Origin: Coxiellaceae bacterium
GTDB taxonomy: Bacteria > Pseudomonadota > Gammaproteobacteria > Coxiellales > Coxiellaceae
Reading direction: 5' to 3'
NCBI GenBank assembly: GCA_011523685.1
Contig: WTGG01000028.1
Coordinates: 26,907-90,906 of the forward strand
Length of the DNA: 64,000 nucleotides
Position numbers and translations under genes: made by a program. Below are positions 47,559 through 57,484 of this stretch, piece by piece. The notes beneath the pieces are model-generated. The model was not told where the DNA came from and made no database searches. It saw nothing but the letters and a program-made list of their open reading frames with translations. Each line of letters opens with the position of its first letter. The stretch's first letter is position 1.

Positions 47559-49817
47559 ATGCAATTGGATCAAGAAGAAAAACAACAATCTACTAGCGTA
47601 TCTAATAGCGGATATCGCCTGCCCAATAGTAATCACTCATCTCCTGCTCCCGGTAAGGAAGATGCTTCCGATGATGAGCTTACTGATGGTGAATGGACAC
47701 CGCCTAATACTCCTCTCCATTCTTCTAAGAATTTAAACGATGAGATAGCTGATTGTGTGGTTTCTATATCGACTGAGGGTGATACCTCCACTGAGCGTGA
47801 TACTTTCGACGAGCGGGACACTGATGTGAAATCGACGCCGCCTAGTAGTCCGATTCCTCTTCAGCTCATTGACGTCTCCATACGCGAGCTGAATAATCGT
47901 TTGATAGATGCCAATGAAAACATGAATCAGATTAAAGCAAGAACTATTGAAGACGGTGAATCAGCGCGTGACTGGAGACAGAGCCTTGTTCGTAAGTTGC
48001 AAATCGAGAAAAAGCAACAATTAAGGAAACATCTTCATCCATTAAAAGATAGTGTGGCAACTCAACTGGTTACTTGGGAAGAACCAAAAAATCGTCATAA
48101 CGCAAATGCAATAAAAGAAGCTCGAGCTAAGTTTGTAGGGCCATGGTTGGCCAAACTTCATGCTGCAATTGATAACGGTCACTTTGATGATCCTGAAAAA
48201 GCTGTCACGAAAAGAGTCTCTGAAAAAGATAATATACTGCACCGTGAAGATTATAGCGCGGAGAGTGAAGAATCTTTAGAAGCATTACGAGAGAAAATAT
48301 CTCAGTTAGAAAAACTTAATAGAAAAAAGACAAAAATTCCAGAAGACTCTCTTAAAGAATATAACGCTCTTCGAAAAAAACTTGGGGAGTCAAGAAAACA
48401 ACACAATCTTCGCGTGAAGTTTGAAGATAAGGAGCCACTAGAAAAATGTCACGATGAGTCGCTCCAGGATAAACTTAAGGATCCATTGGGAGTAATGTTT
48501 AATGATCCATTGCTGTCAATGATAGATTCACAAGTTCAGGATAAAAAACAATTGGCTTACAATGCTATCCGTGGTGATATCGAGTCAGAAATCGATCGAC
48601 TTAATAAGAGATATTTGAAAAGACTTCAAGAATATAAAAATATACATCATAACTTGCCTCCTATTTCAGATATAAAAAAATTCGCGAATACTTTATTATC
48701 TAAATCAAGTGTATTTTACGATGAAAAAATTCGTGAGCAGATGGTACTTTTTACTCGTTTATCTGAGATGGTATCAGATTTATGTGGTGTTTTAGCATTG
48801 CAAGGCCGGCCTTCTTACCGACAAACGTTAGAAGAAATCCCCCATATTCAGTCATCAGTGGTTGAATTATCTGCATTTGATAGGGAGACTGCGATCAGCA
48901 AGCTCTATAAGTTGTTTTCAGATATTAAATGCAAAACGGATTTGGGAAATATTTTCCTTGAGTGTCCTGCTGATTTTGGTGATGAAGAGCTTGCTCAAGA
49001 GAAGGCTTATGTTGATCTTCTTATGAAGCGTTTCTCTAAACAGTCGATTGTTTCTGCTCCTCTATTACAATTCTTTTCATATTATGACCTCCTTAATCCA
49101 GAGTTTGACGGCTTACTTAACTCGTCAGCGATTCAGAAAACACTTTTTGAAATTCATCACTGGGTATTGTTAATGCGTGATCTGGGTGATATCAATCAAG
49201 GTCAGGAAGGGAGTGCATTATTTAAAAAAATACAAACCATACAGCAGAAAAATATTTCAATACCTGACAAACGTGCTTTACTTAAGAAGGCTATAGAACA
49301 AGAAAAACAAGCTACAAAACAAATGAAGCAAGAGGCCTGGTTTAGAAAATTTAAGTCACAGTGTCGTGAGAACCTCTTTCTAGCGTCAGGAAATGTGACT
49401 AATAAATCTCCAGAGTTGTGTTCTGAATCAGTTAAACGTGAAATTCAAGGTATTTGTAACGAAGATAATTGTCAACAAGCCTCAGAAAAATATGATAGAC
49501 TGAAAAAGTCAGTCGAAGACAGGTGCTGTATAGTGCCATCCTCATGCTTCCAGTTTCTTATGTTTGTGTCTTTTGTTGGTATACCTTATCTATACTATTC
49601 AAAATATCAAGAGAAGCAACAAGACTGGAAGTTTGTTGATGAGCTTTCTGTATCTAAGTTAGTGTCAAATGCAGTAGATGATGATCCAAGTAAAGAGACT
49701 CAAACAATTAAAGCCGTCGATGCTTTTTTTGCCAGTAAGCGTGCTCATAACGCTGATGCAAAACAAAGCAAACAAACGCGTACTCCCATGCATGCTAAAC
49801 TTATGTGTAACATTTAA
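47559..49817 (+). CDS. Large orphan helical protein, candidate effector
   Basis: A 752-residue protein of unknown function. The first 110 residues are disordered, Ser/Pro/Asp-rich and include TPPSSPIP and PPNTPL motifs; residues of about 110-350 are strongly charged and likely coiled coil; a C-terminal hydrophobic segment (FLMFVSFVGIPYLYYSKY, about 663-680) is followed by a polar tail. No signal peptide. AAGGGA lies 8 bases before the ATG, and a well-matched PmrA-like box with -10 lies just upstream. This combination fits a type IV-secreted effector that inserts in a host membrane. No catalytic motif was found, so this rests on regulation and architecture. Confidence 0.75.
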   Translation: MQLDQEEKQQSTSVSNSGYRLPNSNHSSPAPGKEDASDDELTDGEWTPPNTPLHSSKNLNDEIADCVVSISTEGDTSTERDTFDERDTDVKSTPPSSPIPLQLIDVSIRELNNRLIDANENMNQIKARTIEDGESARDWRQSLVRKLQIEKKQQLRKHLHPLKDSVATQLVTWEEPKNRHNANAIKEARAKFVGPWLAKLHAAIDNGHFDDPEKAVTKRVSEKDNILHREDYSAESEESLEALREKISQLEKLNRKKTKIPEDSLKEYNALRKKLGESRKQHNLRVKFEDKEPLEKCHDESLQDKLKDPLGVMFNDPLLSMIDSQVQDKKQLAYNAIRGDIESEIDRLNKRYLKRLQEYKNIHHNLPPISDIKKFANTLLSKSSVFYDEKIREQMVLFTRLSEMVSDLCGVLALQGRPSYRQTLEEIPHIQSSVVELSAFDRETAISKLYKLFSDIKCKTDLGNIFLECPADFGDEELAQEKAYVDLLMKRFSKQSIVSAPLLQFFSYYDLLNPEFDGLLNSSAIQKTLFEIHHWVLLMRDLGDINQGQEGSALFKKIQTIQQKNISIPDKRALLKKAIEQEKQATKQMKQEAWFRKFKSQCRENLFLASGNVTNKSPELCSESVKREIQGICNEDNCQQASEKYDRLKKSVEDRCCIVPSSCFQFLMFVSFVGIPYLYYSKYQEKQQDWKFVDELSVSKLVSNAVDDDPSKETQTIKAVDAFFASKRAHNADAKQSKQTRTPMHAKLMCNI

Positions 49818-49894
49818 TGAGTTCCATTAGATTTCACTATTAATGATCCTGGCGATTTTTCATAAAACTATTCTTCATTTCATAGTTTGTTAAG

Positions 49895-49922
49895 GTTAAT
49901 TTTCACTTATTGTTAGTATACT
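49895..49922 (+). promoter_or_regulatory. Possible promoter with a partial PmrA-like repeat
   Basis: GTTAATTTT-CA-CTTATTGTT is a half-matched tandem repeat, and TATACT (49917-49922) is only 2 bases downstream, unlike the 7-base spacing of the good boxes. An ordinary promoter is equally likely. Confidence 0.3.
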
Positions 49923-49964
49923 TCGGGATAATTTTTTTATGAATTATTCAGGTGGTTTTAAGTT

Positions 49965-51299
49965 ATGCGCCATTCAAACACATTAAATTTGTCGACTGAA
50001 TTGGATACGCTTAATGACTATTCGAACGAGTTAACCTTATTATTATCTAAAGCACGTAAAGCTGGTGTTGGCAATCCAGATGAAAAGTATAGAGAGGTTG
50101 TTCGTCTGGCTTGCAAAATAGATCAACGTGTTAAGCAATCGTGTGAAGGTAAAGATAACTTCCTTGCATTAACATTCTACAAGTATGGTCTTTACCAAGG
50201 GGTTAAAAATATACAAGGTAACCCTATTTATCTCGAGGCCATTGATAGTCATAATGGTCTTTCGCGACAAGAGTGGTGTGATTTTATCAGCTCTCTCACG
50301 GAAATTCGTCATTCTTTGTCTTTGTTTTCTTTGATTAGTCTGCTTTATGATCGTTATCAAGATTTTATTCATCTTTCACGTTTGTCAAAAGAAGACTTAC
50401 AGCATCTTTCACCCATCACTGAACTGACCTTTCCTGGTCAGGAGGTGACCGATTATCAATTACTTCCCTATATTCGAAAAGTGATGGAAAAAGTGTGTGG
50501 ATGTTATGGGGATCATACAGATATAACTGAGCCATCAAGAAAAGTTTTGCTTCAACAACATAAAAGTACCATTGATAGAGTTTTTATTGAGCGACCTATG
50601 GATTTTATTTTGACGAAAGATAAAGTTTTTCTGCATGATCGTTATATCCTAAAGCTCGATATATTCAAAATAGTGGAGTTTCTAGCTGAGATAGGTTGTG
50701 TTAATTACCCTACAAAACAAACATTCTCTATGGTTGGTAAGGTGAGACAATTTATAGGTGACTTACAGAGGTGTCCTGATGATTTTAGGCTGGAATTTGA
50801 AAAGTTTGTCGGAGATGAGATGGTTGCTAACGCATTAAAACGTCTTGACCAATATGCCAAAAATTTTGAACAATACTGTGATTATTATCACTATACAGAG
50901 ATTGGGTCGCAAGTTAATACAGCTCTTCGTTCTTATAAACCCTATGTCAATCATCGACCTTCTATCATAACTAACCTGGGTGAATTTTCAGAGGAGGCTG
51001 ATCAGTTCACTAGTGGTTTGACTGAAGAGCAAAAGATATTCTTGTCACACGTTTTTTGTTTTCAAGGCGTTCGAGATCGTGGGCTTTCCCCAGTAAGTGT
51101 TACGCATGATTTTAGAGAGTGTCAATTTTATAATTTGTCTGAGTCTCCACGATTATCAAATCAGAGAGGTCAGGCGCCAGGCATGTTTGTTGGACCTAAA
51201 CCTTCTGAATTCGAGGATGTTGCTACTGAGCGTTGCTGTTTTCCAGATGATTTTAATCCTCTTGCGGGTGTTATGGCGATTTTTGGATTTGGGCGATAG
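49965..51299 (+). CDS. Orphan helical protein, candidate effector
   Basis: A 444-residue soluble helical protein without signal peptide or motif. AGGTGG precedes the ATG. It follows the 752-residue gene by 147 bases in the same direction, with its own promoter-like sequence between. The C-terminus ends in a hydrophobic, glycine-rich stretch (AGVMAIFGFGR). I recognise no family. An effector role is suggested only by the neighbourhood. Confidence 0.65.
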   Translation: MRHSNTLNLSTELDTLNDYSNELTLLLSKARKAGVGNPDEKYREVVRLACKIDQRVKQSCEGKDNFLALTFYKYGLYQGVKNIQGNPIYLEAIDSHNGLSRQEWCDFISSLTEIRHSLSLFSLISLLYDRYQDFIHLSRLSKEDLQHLSPITELTFPGQEVTDYQLLPYIRKVMEKVCGCYGDHTDITEPSRKVLLQQHKSTIDRVFIERPMDFILTKDKVFLHDRYILKLDIFKIVEFLAEIGCVNYPTKQTFSMVGKVRQFIGDLQRCPDDFRLEFEKFVGDEMVANALKRLDQYAKNFEQYCDYYHYTEIGSQVNTALRSYKPYVNHRPSIITNLGEFSEEADQFTSGLTEEQKIFLSHVFCFQGVRDRGLSPVSVTHDFRECQFYNLSESPRLSNQRGQAPGMFVGPKPSEFEDVATERCCFPDDFNPLAGVMAIFGFGR

Positions 51300-51634
51300 G
51301 CGTTTTTTATCATGCTATTCATCGAACCCATTATGTGATCAAAAAAATATTGATGATATTAGACTGTAAAATATCAATACAGGTTGATGGGTTTGATCCT
51401 CTTATTATTATTTTCAATGTTATGATGCATTAAGAAGGTCGTAGAGCTTTATTCTGCGTTACTAAATGCTATGCATATTGTAACGACGTGTGATTGAAAT
51501 CATACGCCTAAGAAGATGCTAATATTGTTTTAGAACATCGGGTGACTGGCTGTGTTACTTTTTAAGTGGTGGAGTAATGAGAGTGCGCGTAATGATTGAG
51601 GGTTTTGGGTATTGATTGTACCTCAAGCTGTGAT
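51300..51634. other. Intergenic region, 335 bases
   Basis: No gene or RNA structure recognised between the orphan gene and the convergent tRNA. Confidence 0.4.
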
Positions 51635-51721
51635 TGGTACCGAGGGCGGGAATCGAACCCGCACGGTGTTGCCACCACCGGATTTTGAATCCGGCGCGTC
51701 TACCAGTTTCGCCACCTCGGC
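51635..51721 (-). tRNA. tRNA-Leu (CAA)
   Basis: An 87-base tRNA with encoded CCA. Acceptor stem GCCGAGG/CCTCGGT, anticodon stem CCGGA/TCCGG around a TTCAAAA loop (anticodon CAA), a long variable arm typical of tRNA-Leu, and the T arm GCGGGTTCGATTCCCGC. It reads UUG codons. Confidence 0.98.
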
Positions 51722-51796
51722 TTACCAATGAAGTCGCAGTATAGCAAAGGTTTGCTAGGAAGCAAGCTTTGCTCTTTGTGTGACTGTGGTTATTAA

Positions 51797-52012
51797 CTAA
51801 CAGGCTACAGCTGTAAGCGTCTCATGGTTGTTATGAGCAAGTTTCAGTCGTAAATTATTTTGATAGTAATGAACAGTTATGGGTGACAGGTTCAGCATGC
51901 TTGCTATTTCACCGCTGGTTAGACCTTGGTCATTATAGTAACGAATTGATCGTTCGCTGGGCGTTAAGTGAGTAATATTGGATCTTATATGAGTAGACGT
52001 GTGTAAGTTCAT
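51797..52012 (-). CDS. Stand-alone LuxR-type HTH protein
   Basis: A 71-residue protein that consists of little more than a LuxR/GerE helix-turn-helix: LTPSERSIRYYNDQGLTSGEIASMLNLSP is the first two helices, followed by a recognition helix and KLAHNNHETLTA. The usual signal-binding or receiver domain is missing. GerE-like single-domain regulators exist, so it may bind DNA as a dimer; a remnant of a larger regulator is also possible. The target is unknown. Confidence 0.8.
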   Translation of the reverse strand: MNLHTSTHIRSNITHLTPSERSIRYYNDQGLTSGEIASMLNLSPITVHYYQNNLRLKLAHNNHETLTAVAC

Positions 52013-52333
52013 GTTGATTTCCTATCATTGAATGTATTGATTATTGTTAAATCATTTTCTAAGAAAATGTTTATTTCCTTCGCATTTCTTATGGTTTCAT
52101 TATCTAATCAGCTAACAATCTGTTTTAATAGCCTATAATTAATTGCAGGTTTTTATTAAAAAAAAACAGCCCGTTTTTTTTGGGGCAAAAAAAAGCCAAC
52201 TTGTTGAACATGCTATCTTAGTGTTCTGTGAGTTGAATCGTTTGCTATAAAGCTTCATTATTCATTGCTGTTTTAGCATCAATTATTGTTATGACTCGAT
52301 TCAAAACACTAAGTCTTCATGGGAGAAAAATAG
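52013..52333. other. Divergent promoter region
   Basis: Between the HTH gene and the sugar symporter gene, with long A/T runs near 52150-52195 (GCCC-N10-GGGC hairpin flanked by A and T runs). This may be a terminator on the minus strand or bent promoter DNA; I see no convincing operator. Confidence 0.35.
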
Positions 52334-53707
52334 ATGGCGGATAATCATTCACGGTATTTTTTTGGCATATCACTGATTGTTGGTATGGGTGGTGTGTTAT
52401 ATGGCTATGATATTGGGGTTATTTCAGGAGCTCTGTTGTTGATTCGCGATTCAATTACCATGACAGATAGTCAAATGGGGTGGCTGGTAGGTGCGGTTCT
52501 GTGGGGTGGTTTATTGGGAACCATGATGGCTGGGCCAATTGCCGATGCTTGGGGACGTCGTGCGGGCATTATCTCTGCTTGCTGTGTCTTTATAGTAGGT
52601 GTTATCTGTATTCTCTTAGCCGATCAATTTGTTGAGCTTTTAGTTGCGCGCTTATTGTTAGGTATTGGTGTTGGAATTATTGCTGTTGCGGTTCCATTAT
52701 ATGTCACTGAGATTGTCGCTGCGGATCATCGTGGAATGTATGTGAGTTTTTTTCAGTGCTTTTTAACCATTGGTATCTTATTGGCTTATGTTGTTGATTA
52801 TTATTTCGTAACACAGGGGCACTGGCGGCTTATGTTTGCAGTTATTTTAATTCCGGCAGGTTTTTTGGGGTTTGCGATGTGTTTTTTGCCTGAATCACCT
52901 CGTTGGTTATTGCTCAAAGGCTTCAATCATCGTGCTGAACAGGTGTTACTGAGATTATTTTCCAATATCGATACAGTCACTAAAACACGTATTGCAATCA
53001 TGGATAGCTTAATGCTGACACATCAAGGGTGGAGTAGCTTCGTTAAGCCAGCTTGTTTGTGGCCATTGTTGCTAGGTATCGCCGTTGCTATTTTAAATCA
53101 ATGGACAGGTGTTAACGCTTTCTTACAATATGCTCCTTACCTTCTAAAAACAGCAGGAGTGAGTACTAACCAAGTAGCCATGTTAGGCTCGGTGGGTATA
53201 GGGGTGTTAAATTGTGTAGGTACATTTGTGGGTTTGTTGTTGGTGGACTCTTGGGGTAGACGCCGTCTTTTGTTAACTGGTATAGCGGGTGTTTTTTTCT
53301 TTGAGTTGAGTTTATCGTTATTGCCTATTTTTTCATTGTCATCACACGTTTATGGGTTTTGTTCTATGGTTGGGTTATTAGGCTTTATGTTAAGTTTTGC
53401 TATTGGTCCAGGTTTGGTGGTGTGGCTAGTATTTGCAGAGCTTTTGCCAACCACATTACGTGCTAAAGGGATGGCTGTTTGTTTGTTTTTTAGTTCTTGT
53501 TCTGGGGCTGCTTTAGCCAGTTTCTTTCCTGTGTTATTACATCACTTTGGTATTGCTTACACCTATGGTTTCTTTGCAATCAGCGCGTTAATATATTGGT
53601 TGGTTTGTTTTTGGGGTATGCCTGAGGCTAAGGGGCAGTCTCTTGAGGCTATACAAGCTTACTATAGAATTCCATCTGAGTTTAATGAGCATAACTCTGT
53701 CTATTAG
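52334..53707 (+). CDS. Sugar/H+ symporter (MFS sugar porter)
   Basis: A 457-residue MFS protein of the sugar porter subfamily, like XylE/GalP/AraE, with about 12 membrane helices. Signatures: GGVLYGYDIGVISGALL in helix 1, the loop GRRAG after helix 2, PESPRWLLL in the central loop, ILNQWTGVNAFLQYAP and the DSWGRRRLLL loop. The sugar is unknown. GGGAG site before the ATG. Confidence 0.92.
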   Translation: MADNHSRYFFGISLIVGMGGVLYGYDIGVISGALLLIRDSITMTDSQMGWLVGAVLWGGLLGTMMAGPIADAWGRRAGIISACCVFIVGVICILLADQFVELLVARLLLGIGVGIIAVAVPLYVTEIVAADHRGMYVSFFQCFLTIGILLAYVVDYYFVTQGHWRLMFAVILIPAGFLGFAMCFLPESPRWLLLKGFNHRAEQVLLRLFSNIDTVTKTRIAIMDSLMLTHQGWSSFVKPACLWPLLLGIAVAILNQWTGVNAFLQYAPYLLKTAGVSTNQVAMLGSVGIGVLNCVGTFVGLLLVDSWGRRRLLLTGIAGVFFFELSLSLLPIFSLSSHVYGFCSMVGLLGFMLSFAIGPGLVVWLVFAELLPTTLRAKGMAVCLFFSSCSGAALASFFPVLLHHFGIAYTYGFFAISALIYWLVCFWGMPEAKGQSLEAIQAYYRIPSEFNEHNSVY

Positions 53708-53798
53708 AGCTCACGTGATTACCTTTTCTTGCTATTGGTGTGAATCTGTCGTTATGATGAGCGCTGTGATTGCGATTTGGTTATCAAGGGAGTGTAAG

Positions 53799-54683
53799 AT
53801 GAAGCGTTATTTTTGTTGGTTACTTGCCGGTTTGATGATGTTGGCGGGGCTGTCTTTTGCAGGCGAGTCTTCAGTTATTGATAATACCATGACGTTTTCA
53901 ACGGATGCTAAAGTCACACTAGAGTCTAATATGGCAACTGTCTTAGTGACCGTGAATGCAACGGTTACGCATCAAGACCCACAAGCAGCGCAAGCCTCTA
54001 TTATGAAGCGTTTGCACAATTATGCGCCGGAAGTTAAGTGGCAAGTGGTTTCGATTAATCAGCAAGCGGTTGCGAGTGGTGCTAGTAATATTACGTTGAA
54101 ATTATGGGCTCAGGTGAAGCAAGCTGTTTTGATACCTTTACACCAGCAATTAAAACAATCACACAATGGTTATACTATTGATTTAGTCGTCATGAACTAT
54201 GATCCACCTGAGGCTATGGTGCAGCAAGCAAAACAAGATTTAATGATTCAGCTTTACCAACAGATTCAAGCTTATGTCACCCGATTTAATCAGGCTACTG
54301 GGCAGAATTTTGGTATACAATCTGTGCATTATTCTGCGCTGTCTCCCCAGCCAGTGCAGGATTTTGCTTTATTGGCAAAAACCAGTGGCGTTAGTAGACC
54401 TGTAAACTCAGAGCCAGCCCCTGTTTCAAAAGCGATTCAACTGAATGCGTTTGTGACATTATCTCAATCTGGTCAGCAATCTTCTGCCAAGCCGGTTAGT
54501 CAAGGCGTGTTGCCGCCAGCTTATTTAAAGGTTAAAAACTTTAAGGACTGTTTATCGACAGTCAGTCGTGGTGCCTGGAAAGCCTGGTGTATGCCCGCCA
54601 GTCGACCCAAGGCTTGTCCTGCTGCCTCGTGGAAGCAATTGCAAGGCTCATCAGCGAGTGATGGATTGTCCAGCTGTCATTGA
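53799..54683 (+). CDS. Periplasmic protein, SIMPL-like
   Basis: A 294-residue protein with a signal peptide (MKRYFCWLLAGLMMLAGLSFA). ATG 53799 is chosen because AAGGGAG lies 7 bases upstream; an upstream frame that begins inside the symporter gene is not believable. The N-terminal two thirds alternate strands and helices in the manner of SIMPL (DUF541) domains, though only partly. The last 50 residues hold four cysteines, C-(N15)-C-(N7)-C spaced, and a low-complexity end. Function unknown; the SIMPL call is tentative. Confidence 0.6.
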   Translation: MKRYFCWLLAGLMMLAGLSFAGESSVIDNTMTFSTDAKVTLESNMATVLVTVNATVTHQDPQAAQASIMKRLHNYAPEVKWQVVSINQQAVASGASNITLKLWAQVKQAVLIPLHQQLKQSHNGYTIDLVVMNYDPPEAMVQQAKQDLMIQLYQQIQAYVTRFNQATGQNFGIQSVHYSALSPQPVQDFALLAKTSGVSRPVNSEPAPVSKAIQLNAFVTLSQSGQQSSAKPVSQGVLPPAYLKVKNFKDCLSTVSRGAWKAWCMPASRPKACPAASWKQLQGSSASDGLSSCH

Positions 54684-54761
54684 TGCTTCTTTATGAGAGT
54701 TATGCGTACGATGTTCTCTTGTTAGTGTCATCAATCGTATTTTGATTTTTTTTGATCACTC

Positions 54762-54781
54762 CTTAAGGTGAGTTTAATTGG
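54762..54781 (+). promoter_or_regulatory. Weak PmrA-like tandem repeat
   Basis: CTTAAGGTG-AG-TTTAATTGG has TTAA-N7-TTAA, but no -10 follows at 7 bases. It lies about 70 bases before the 393-residue orphan gene. Confidence 0.3.
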
Positions 54782-54851
54782 TTGTAGATCCTTTTAAACG
54801 GTTCATAGGCTGTTATTATCGGCTTTTTGAATCTTTAAGAGTTATCCCGGT

Positions 54852-56033
54852 ATGCCAATAAAATCCAAAGATACTGTGAAGAGCGACGTAGCGCTGGCAG
54901 CGCAAGCCTTGCGTCAAGCAACCCATTCTGTGACCACCTCTCATGATATTATTAGTCGGGCTGTTATGCCTGCGCTGATTTTAAATGATCAAGGTGAATC
55001 GCTTTTTTCTTTAAGTGAGCAGCAGAAAATGCAACTGCAAGAATATCTTCGTTATACGCGATGCGCGCAAGGAATCAGAGACTATTTGGCACAAGATAAA
55101 GCTATACAAGCAGAATCTTCCAAGGTATTTTTAAGCTGCTTACTCACTACATTATTAGGTGTCGGTGAGTGTCATGAAACGGCTAATACAGTTGTCCTTG
55201 AGCTGATACGTCGTGGTTTTTCAAAATTATATTTTCTATATTTAACTGGGTACCTTGATGTGGCTACTACACGGTCCGTTTATAATCATGTTGTCTTATT
55301 AATCACCGATGCTTCCATGACGATGTGGGGTCCTAATTTCAAGAATACACTGAGACGATGTCCCGGTGTTATTGTCGATGGCCTATTAAATTTTTCGGGT
55401 GATACTTCTGCATATTTGGAACATCCGGTTGTAAGAAAATACTTATCAATACACCATTTCTCCCTTAGTGATGTGGTGGTGTTTAATAGCGATGGTGGAA
55501 TAAATCCGGCTAGTATGGTGGATATGGAAATAATGGCTCAACATCATTTTAATCGAATCATTCAATCGGGTTTATTAGTTCCATTTTATCGAGTGAATAC
55601 CGCAGTTATATTAAAAGCGATGAGTGATGATATATTGAACGGAGAGTGCGGACAGATTATAGCGGTCGCTGAGCATGATGATAAAACCACATATCAAGTC
55701 TCGCTATCAGGTGATAGGGTGGTGGGTGCTTTGCCACTGCAAATACAAAGATTATCACAGGTTATCTCGCTGGGTTCTGCAGTGATGTTAATGGGCTTGA
55801 AAGCTGAGCAATACAATCAGCAGACAGGAGTCGTGGACAGTTATTTTAAAGATGATAAAGGCGATGAGCGATGTAAGGTCGTTTTAGATACTGGCCTCGA
55901 GCAACAAGGTAGGGGTGTAAAATCATTGGGTGTTCCTTGCCATAACATACGATTATTTAATGTATCATTAGATGGTAAACTATCCAGCATAGACCGTATC
56001 GTTGATGTTCCCTTTTCAACGGCGAGTTGTTGA
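54852..56033 (+). CDS. Orphan protein, 393 residues
   Basis: A soluble protein of unknown function with a helical N-terminal third and mixed alpha/beta remainder. No signal peptide, no membrane segment, no motif recognised. The ribosome site is weak (AAGAG). A weak PmrA-like repeat lies upstream. Convergent with the desaturase gene. Confidence 0.6.
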   Translation: MPIKSKDTVKSDVALAAQALRQATHSVTTSHDIISRAVMPALILNDQGESLFSLSEQQKMQLQEYLRYTRCAQGIRDYLAQDKAIQAESSKVFLSCLLTTLLGVGECHETANTVVLELIRRGFSKLYFLYLTGYLDVATTRSVYNHVVLLITDASMTMWGPNFKNTLRRCPGVIVDGLLNFSGDTSAYLEHPVVRKYLSIHHFSLSDVVVFNSDGGINPASMVDMEIMAQHHFNRIIQSGLLVPFYRVNTAVILKAMSDDILNGECGQIIAVAEHDDKTTYQVSLSGDRVVGALPLQIQRLSQVISLGSAVMLMGLKAEQYNQQTGVVDSYFKDDKGDERCKVVLDTGLEQQGRGVKSLGVPCHNIRLFNVSLDGKLSSIDRIVDVPFSTASC

Positions 56034-56112
56034 TGATTGTCGATTTGTAATATCGTTTGTAGCTATGATGCTAGTTAGATTAGATGGTGTTGTTTATTAC
56101 GGCTATTGTTTG

Positions 56113-57135
56113 TTAATGATCGGTTTTTGTTTCTGTTGGGTAGTGGTTCTTTCTAGTAAATGTGCCAAGATCATTGAAATGAACGCCGTGTTTTTTCAGA
56201 ATAGGATAGCATGCTTTTCGAAGATAGTGTCTATTATAAAATGTTTCTACTGCGTATGTGTGATGTATGGCATGTGTCTGTCCGAAGAAGCAGCAAAAGC
56301 ATTGAAAGGGAAAGAAATACCATTTATCTAAAACTTGAACTTGTTCGGTGAGTTTAGAAACACCTTTATAGTAATGAATAGTTGACGATATGAATACAAG
56401 ACAGCCTTGACGAATTAAAGCAGGTGCAATATAGACAACCATAAGAAAGTTGATGATGGTAATATGGTTATGTATAAAAGCTATCTCTGTCGGGCAGTCT
56501 GGTATGAGTGAATGAAGATAGGGGAGAATATGAAATGATAGCCATGATAGCAAAATGAGATTATAAATAATTACCATGGGGAATAAGGATAATGCCATTT
56601 TCAGGATGGAAAATTCTTTTGAGTCTTTTTTTATTCTCATGAGTTGTGTCAGTGAAAATGCAGGATCAAGAGTAATCAGTAAGCGTAGAAGTCCATACGA
56701 TCTTCCATTGCCAATTAATCTTTCTTCTATATCTTGGGGTGTCCCCGAGTGTCTGTGATGATGGAGATGAATTTTTTTTCTTATCCAAGGGTTGATTGTA
56801 TTCGGTTTGAAACACCACAGAAGCGCTAGAAAAAAATTTTGGCACCATCGTGATTGTTTAAAATAGAGGTTATGAAAAGTATCATGCTCAAGTTCATGGA
56901 GAATGGCACTAAAAAAAGCAATGATGATGATAGTGATATAGCTGGGTATTAATCCAACATAAAATAAATAACCTGAACACAGGATGATTGAGATACTCAG
57001 TATGGCGATCGAAAATCCAATGAAAGTTTGATGTCGTAAAAAAGGATTTGAGGTTCGTAATTCAGTTGACAATCTACCTATGACCTGTTGGATTCTTTCA
57101 CTGTCATTATTATTGGTTTGTCTTTCTATGTCCAT
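56113..57135 (-). CDS. Membrane fatty acid desaturase/hydroxylase family protein
   Basis: A 340-residue integral membrane di-iron enzyme. Histidine boxes are seen: HELEHDTFH (80-88), HLHHHRHSG (123-130) and a third THAIHHTY near residue 290. Four to six hydrophobic helices separate them. Family members desaturate or hydroxylate acyl chains, sterols or carotenoids. The spacing suits a fatty acid desaturase/beta-carotene-hydroxylase type; the substrate cannot be told. Stand-alone gene. Confidence 0.85.
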   Translation of the reverse strand: MDIERQTNNNDSERIQQVIGRLSTELRTSNPFLRHQTFIGFSIAILSISIILCSGYLFYVGLIPSYITIIIIAFFSAILHELEHDTFHNLYFKQSRWCQNFFLALLWCFKPNTINPWIRKKIHLHHHRHSGTPQDIEERLIGNGRSYGLLRLLITLDPAFSLTQLMRIKKDSKEFSILKMALSLFPMVIIYNLILLSWLSFHILPYLHSLIPDCPTEIAFIHNHITIINFLMVVYIAPALIRQGCLVFISSTIHYYKGVSKLTEQVQVLDKWYFFPFQCFCCFFGQTHAIHHTYAVETFYNRHYLRKACYPILKKHGVHFNDLGTFTRKNHYPTETKTDH

Positions 57136-57484
57136 GCTGTTTTTCCCGCAAAATAATAGTTATCGAGACCTTTAAGGGTAATTATAGTAGAAATAAATGG
57201 AGATGCTTGGTGAGGGAAGATTGGGTTTTAACTAATTGATATTTCAATTTTAATAAGGATAACCATTTTAGTCTGTGGATGATTGGAGTATTAAGGTTGA
57301 TATGAGGGTATCTCAATTTAGAAGTTTTTTATCGAGTGTTATGTGGTGATTCTGGTAGTGTATGATTTTCGTTTATCGAGTGTTTTTCTAATGGTTTATG
57401 TGTCTTCCGAAGCATTTACCTAGTGCTATAGGGATAGTTCGATCACCGATTGTTAATTGTTAAGTTTTTTTTATAGCAATGATA
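57136..57484. other. Intergenic region, 350 bases
   Basis: AT-rich, no gene or terminator recognised; presumably the desaturase promoter and the 3' end of the next leftward gene. Confidence 0.4.

Noticed and set aside
56002..56331. 109-codon frame opposite the desaturase gene
   Set aside because: Its sequence is the antisense of conserved desaturase histidine-box DNA and it overlaps the end of the preceding gene.
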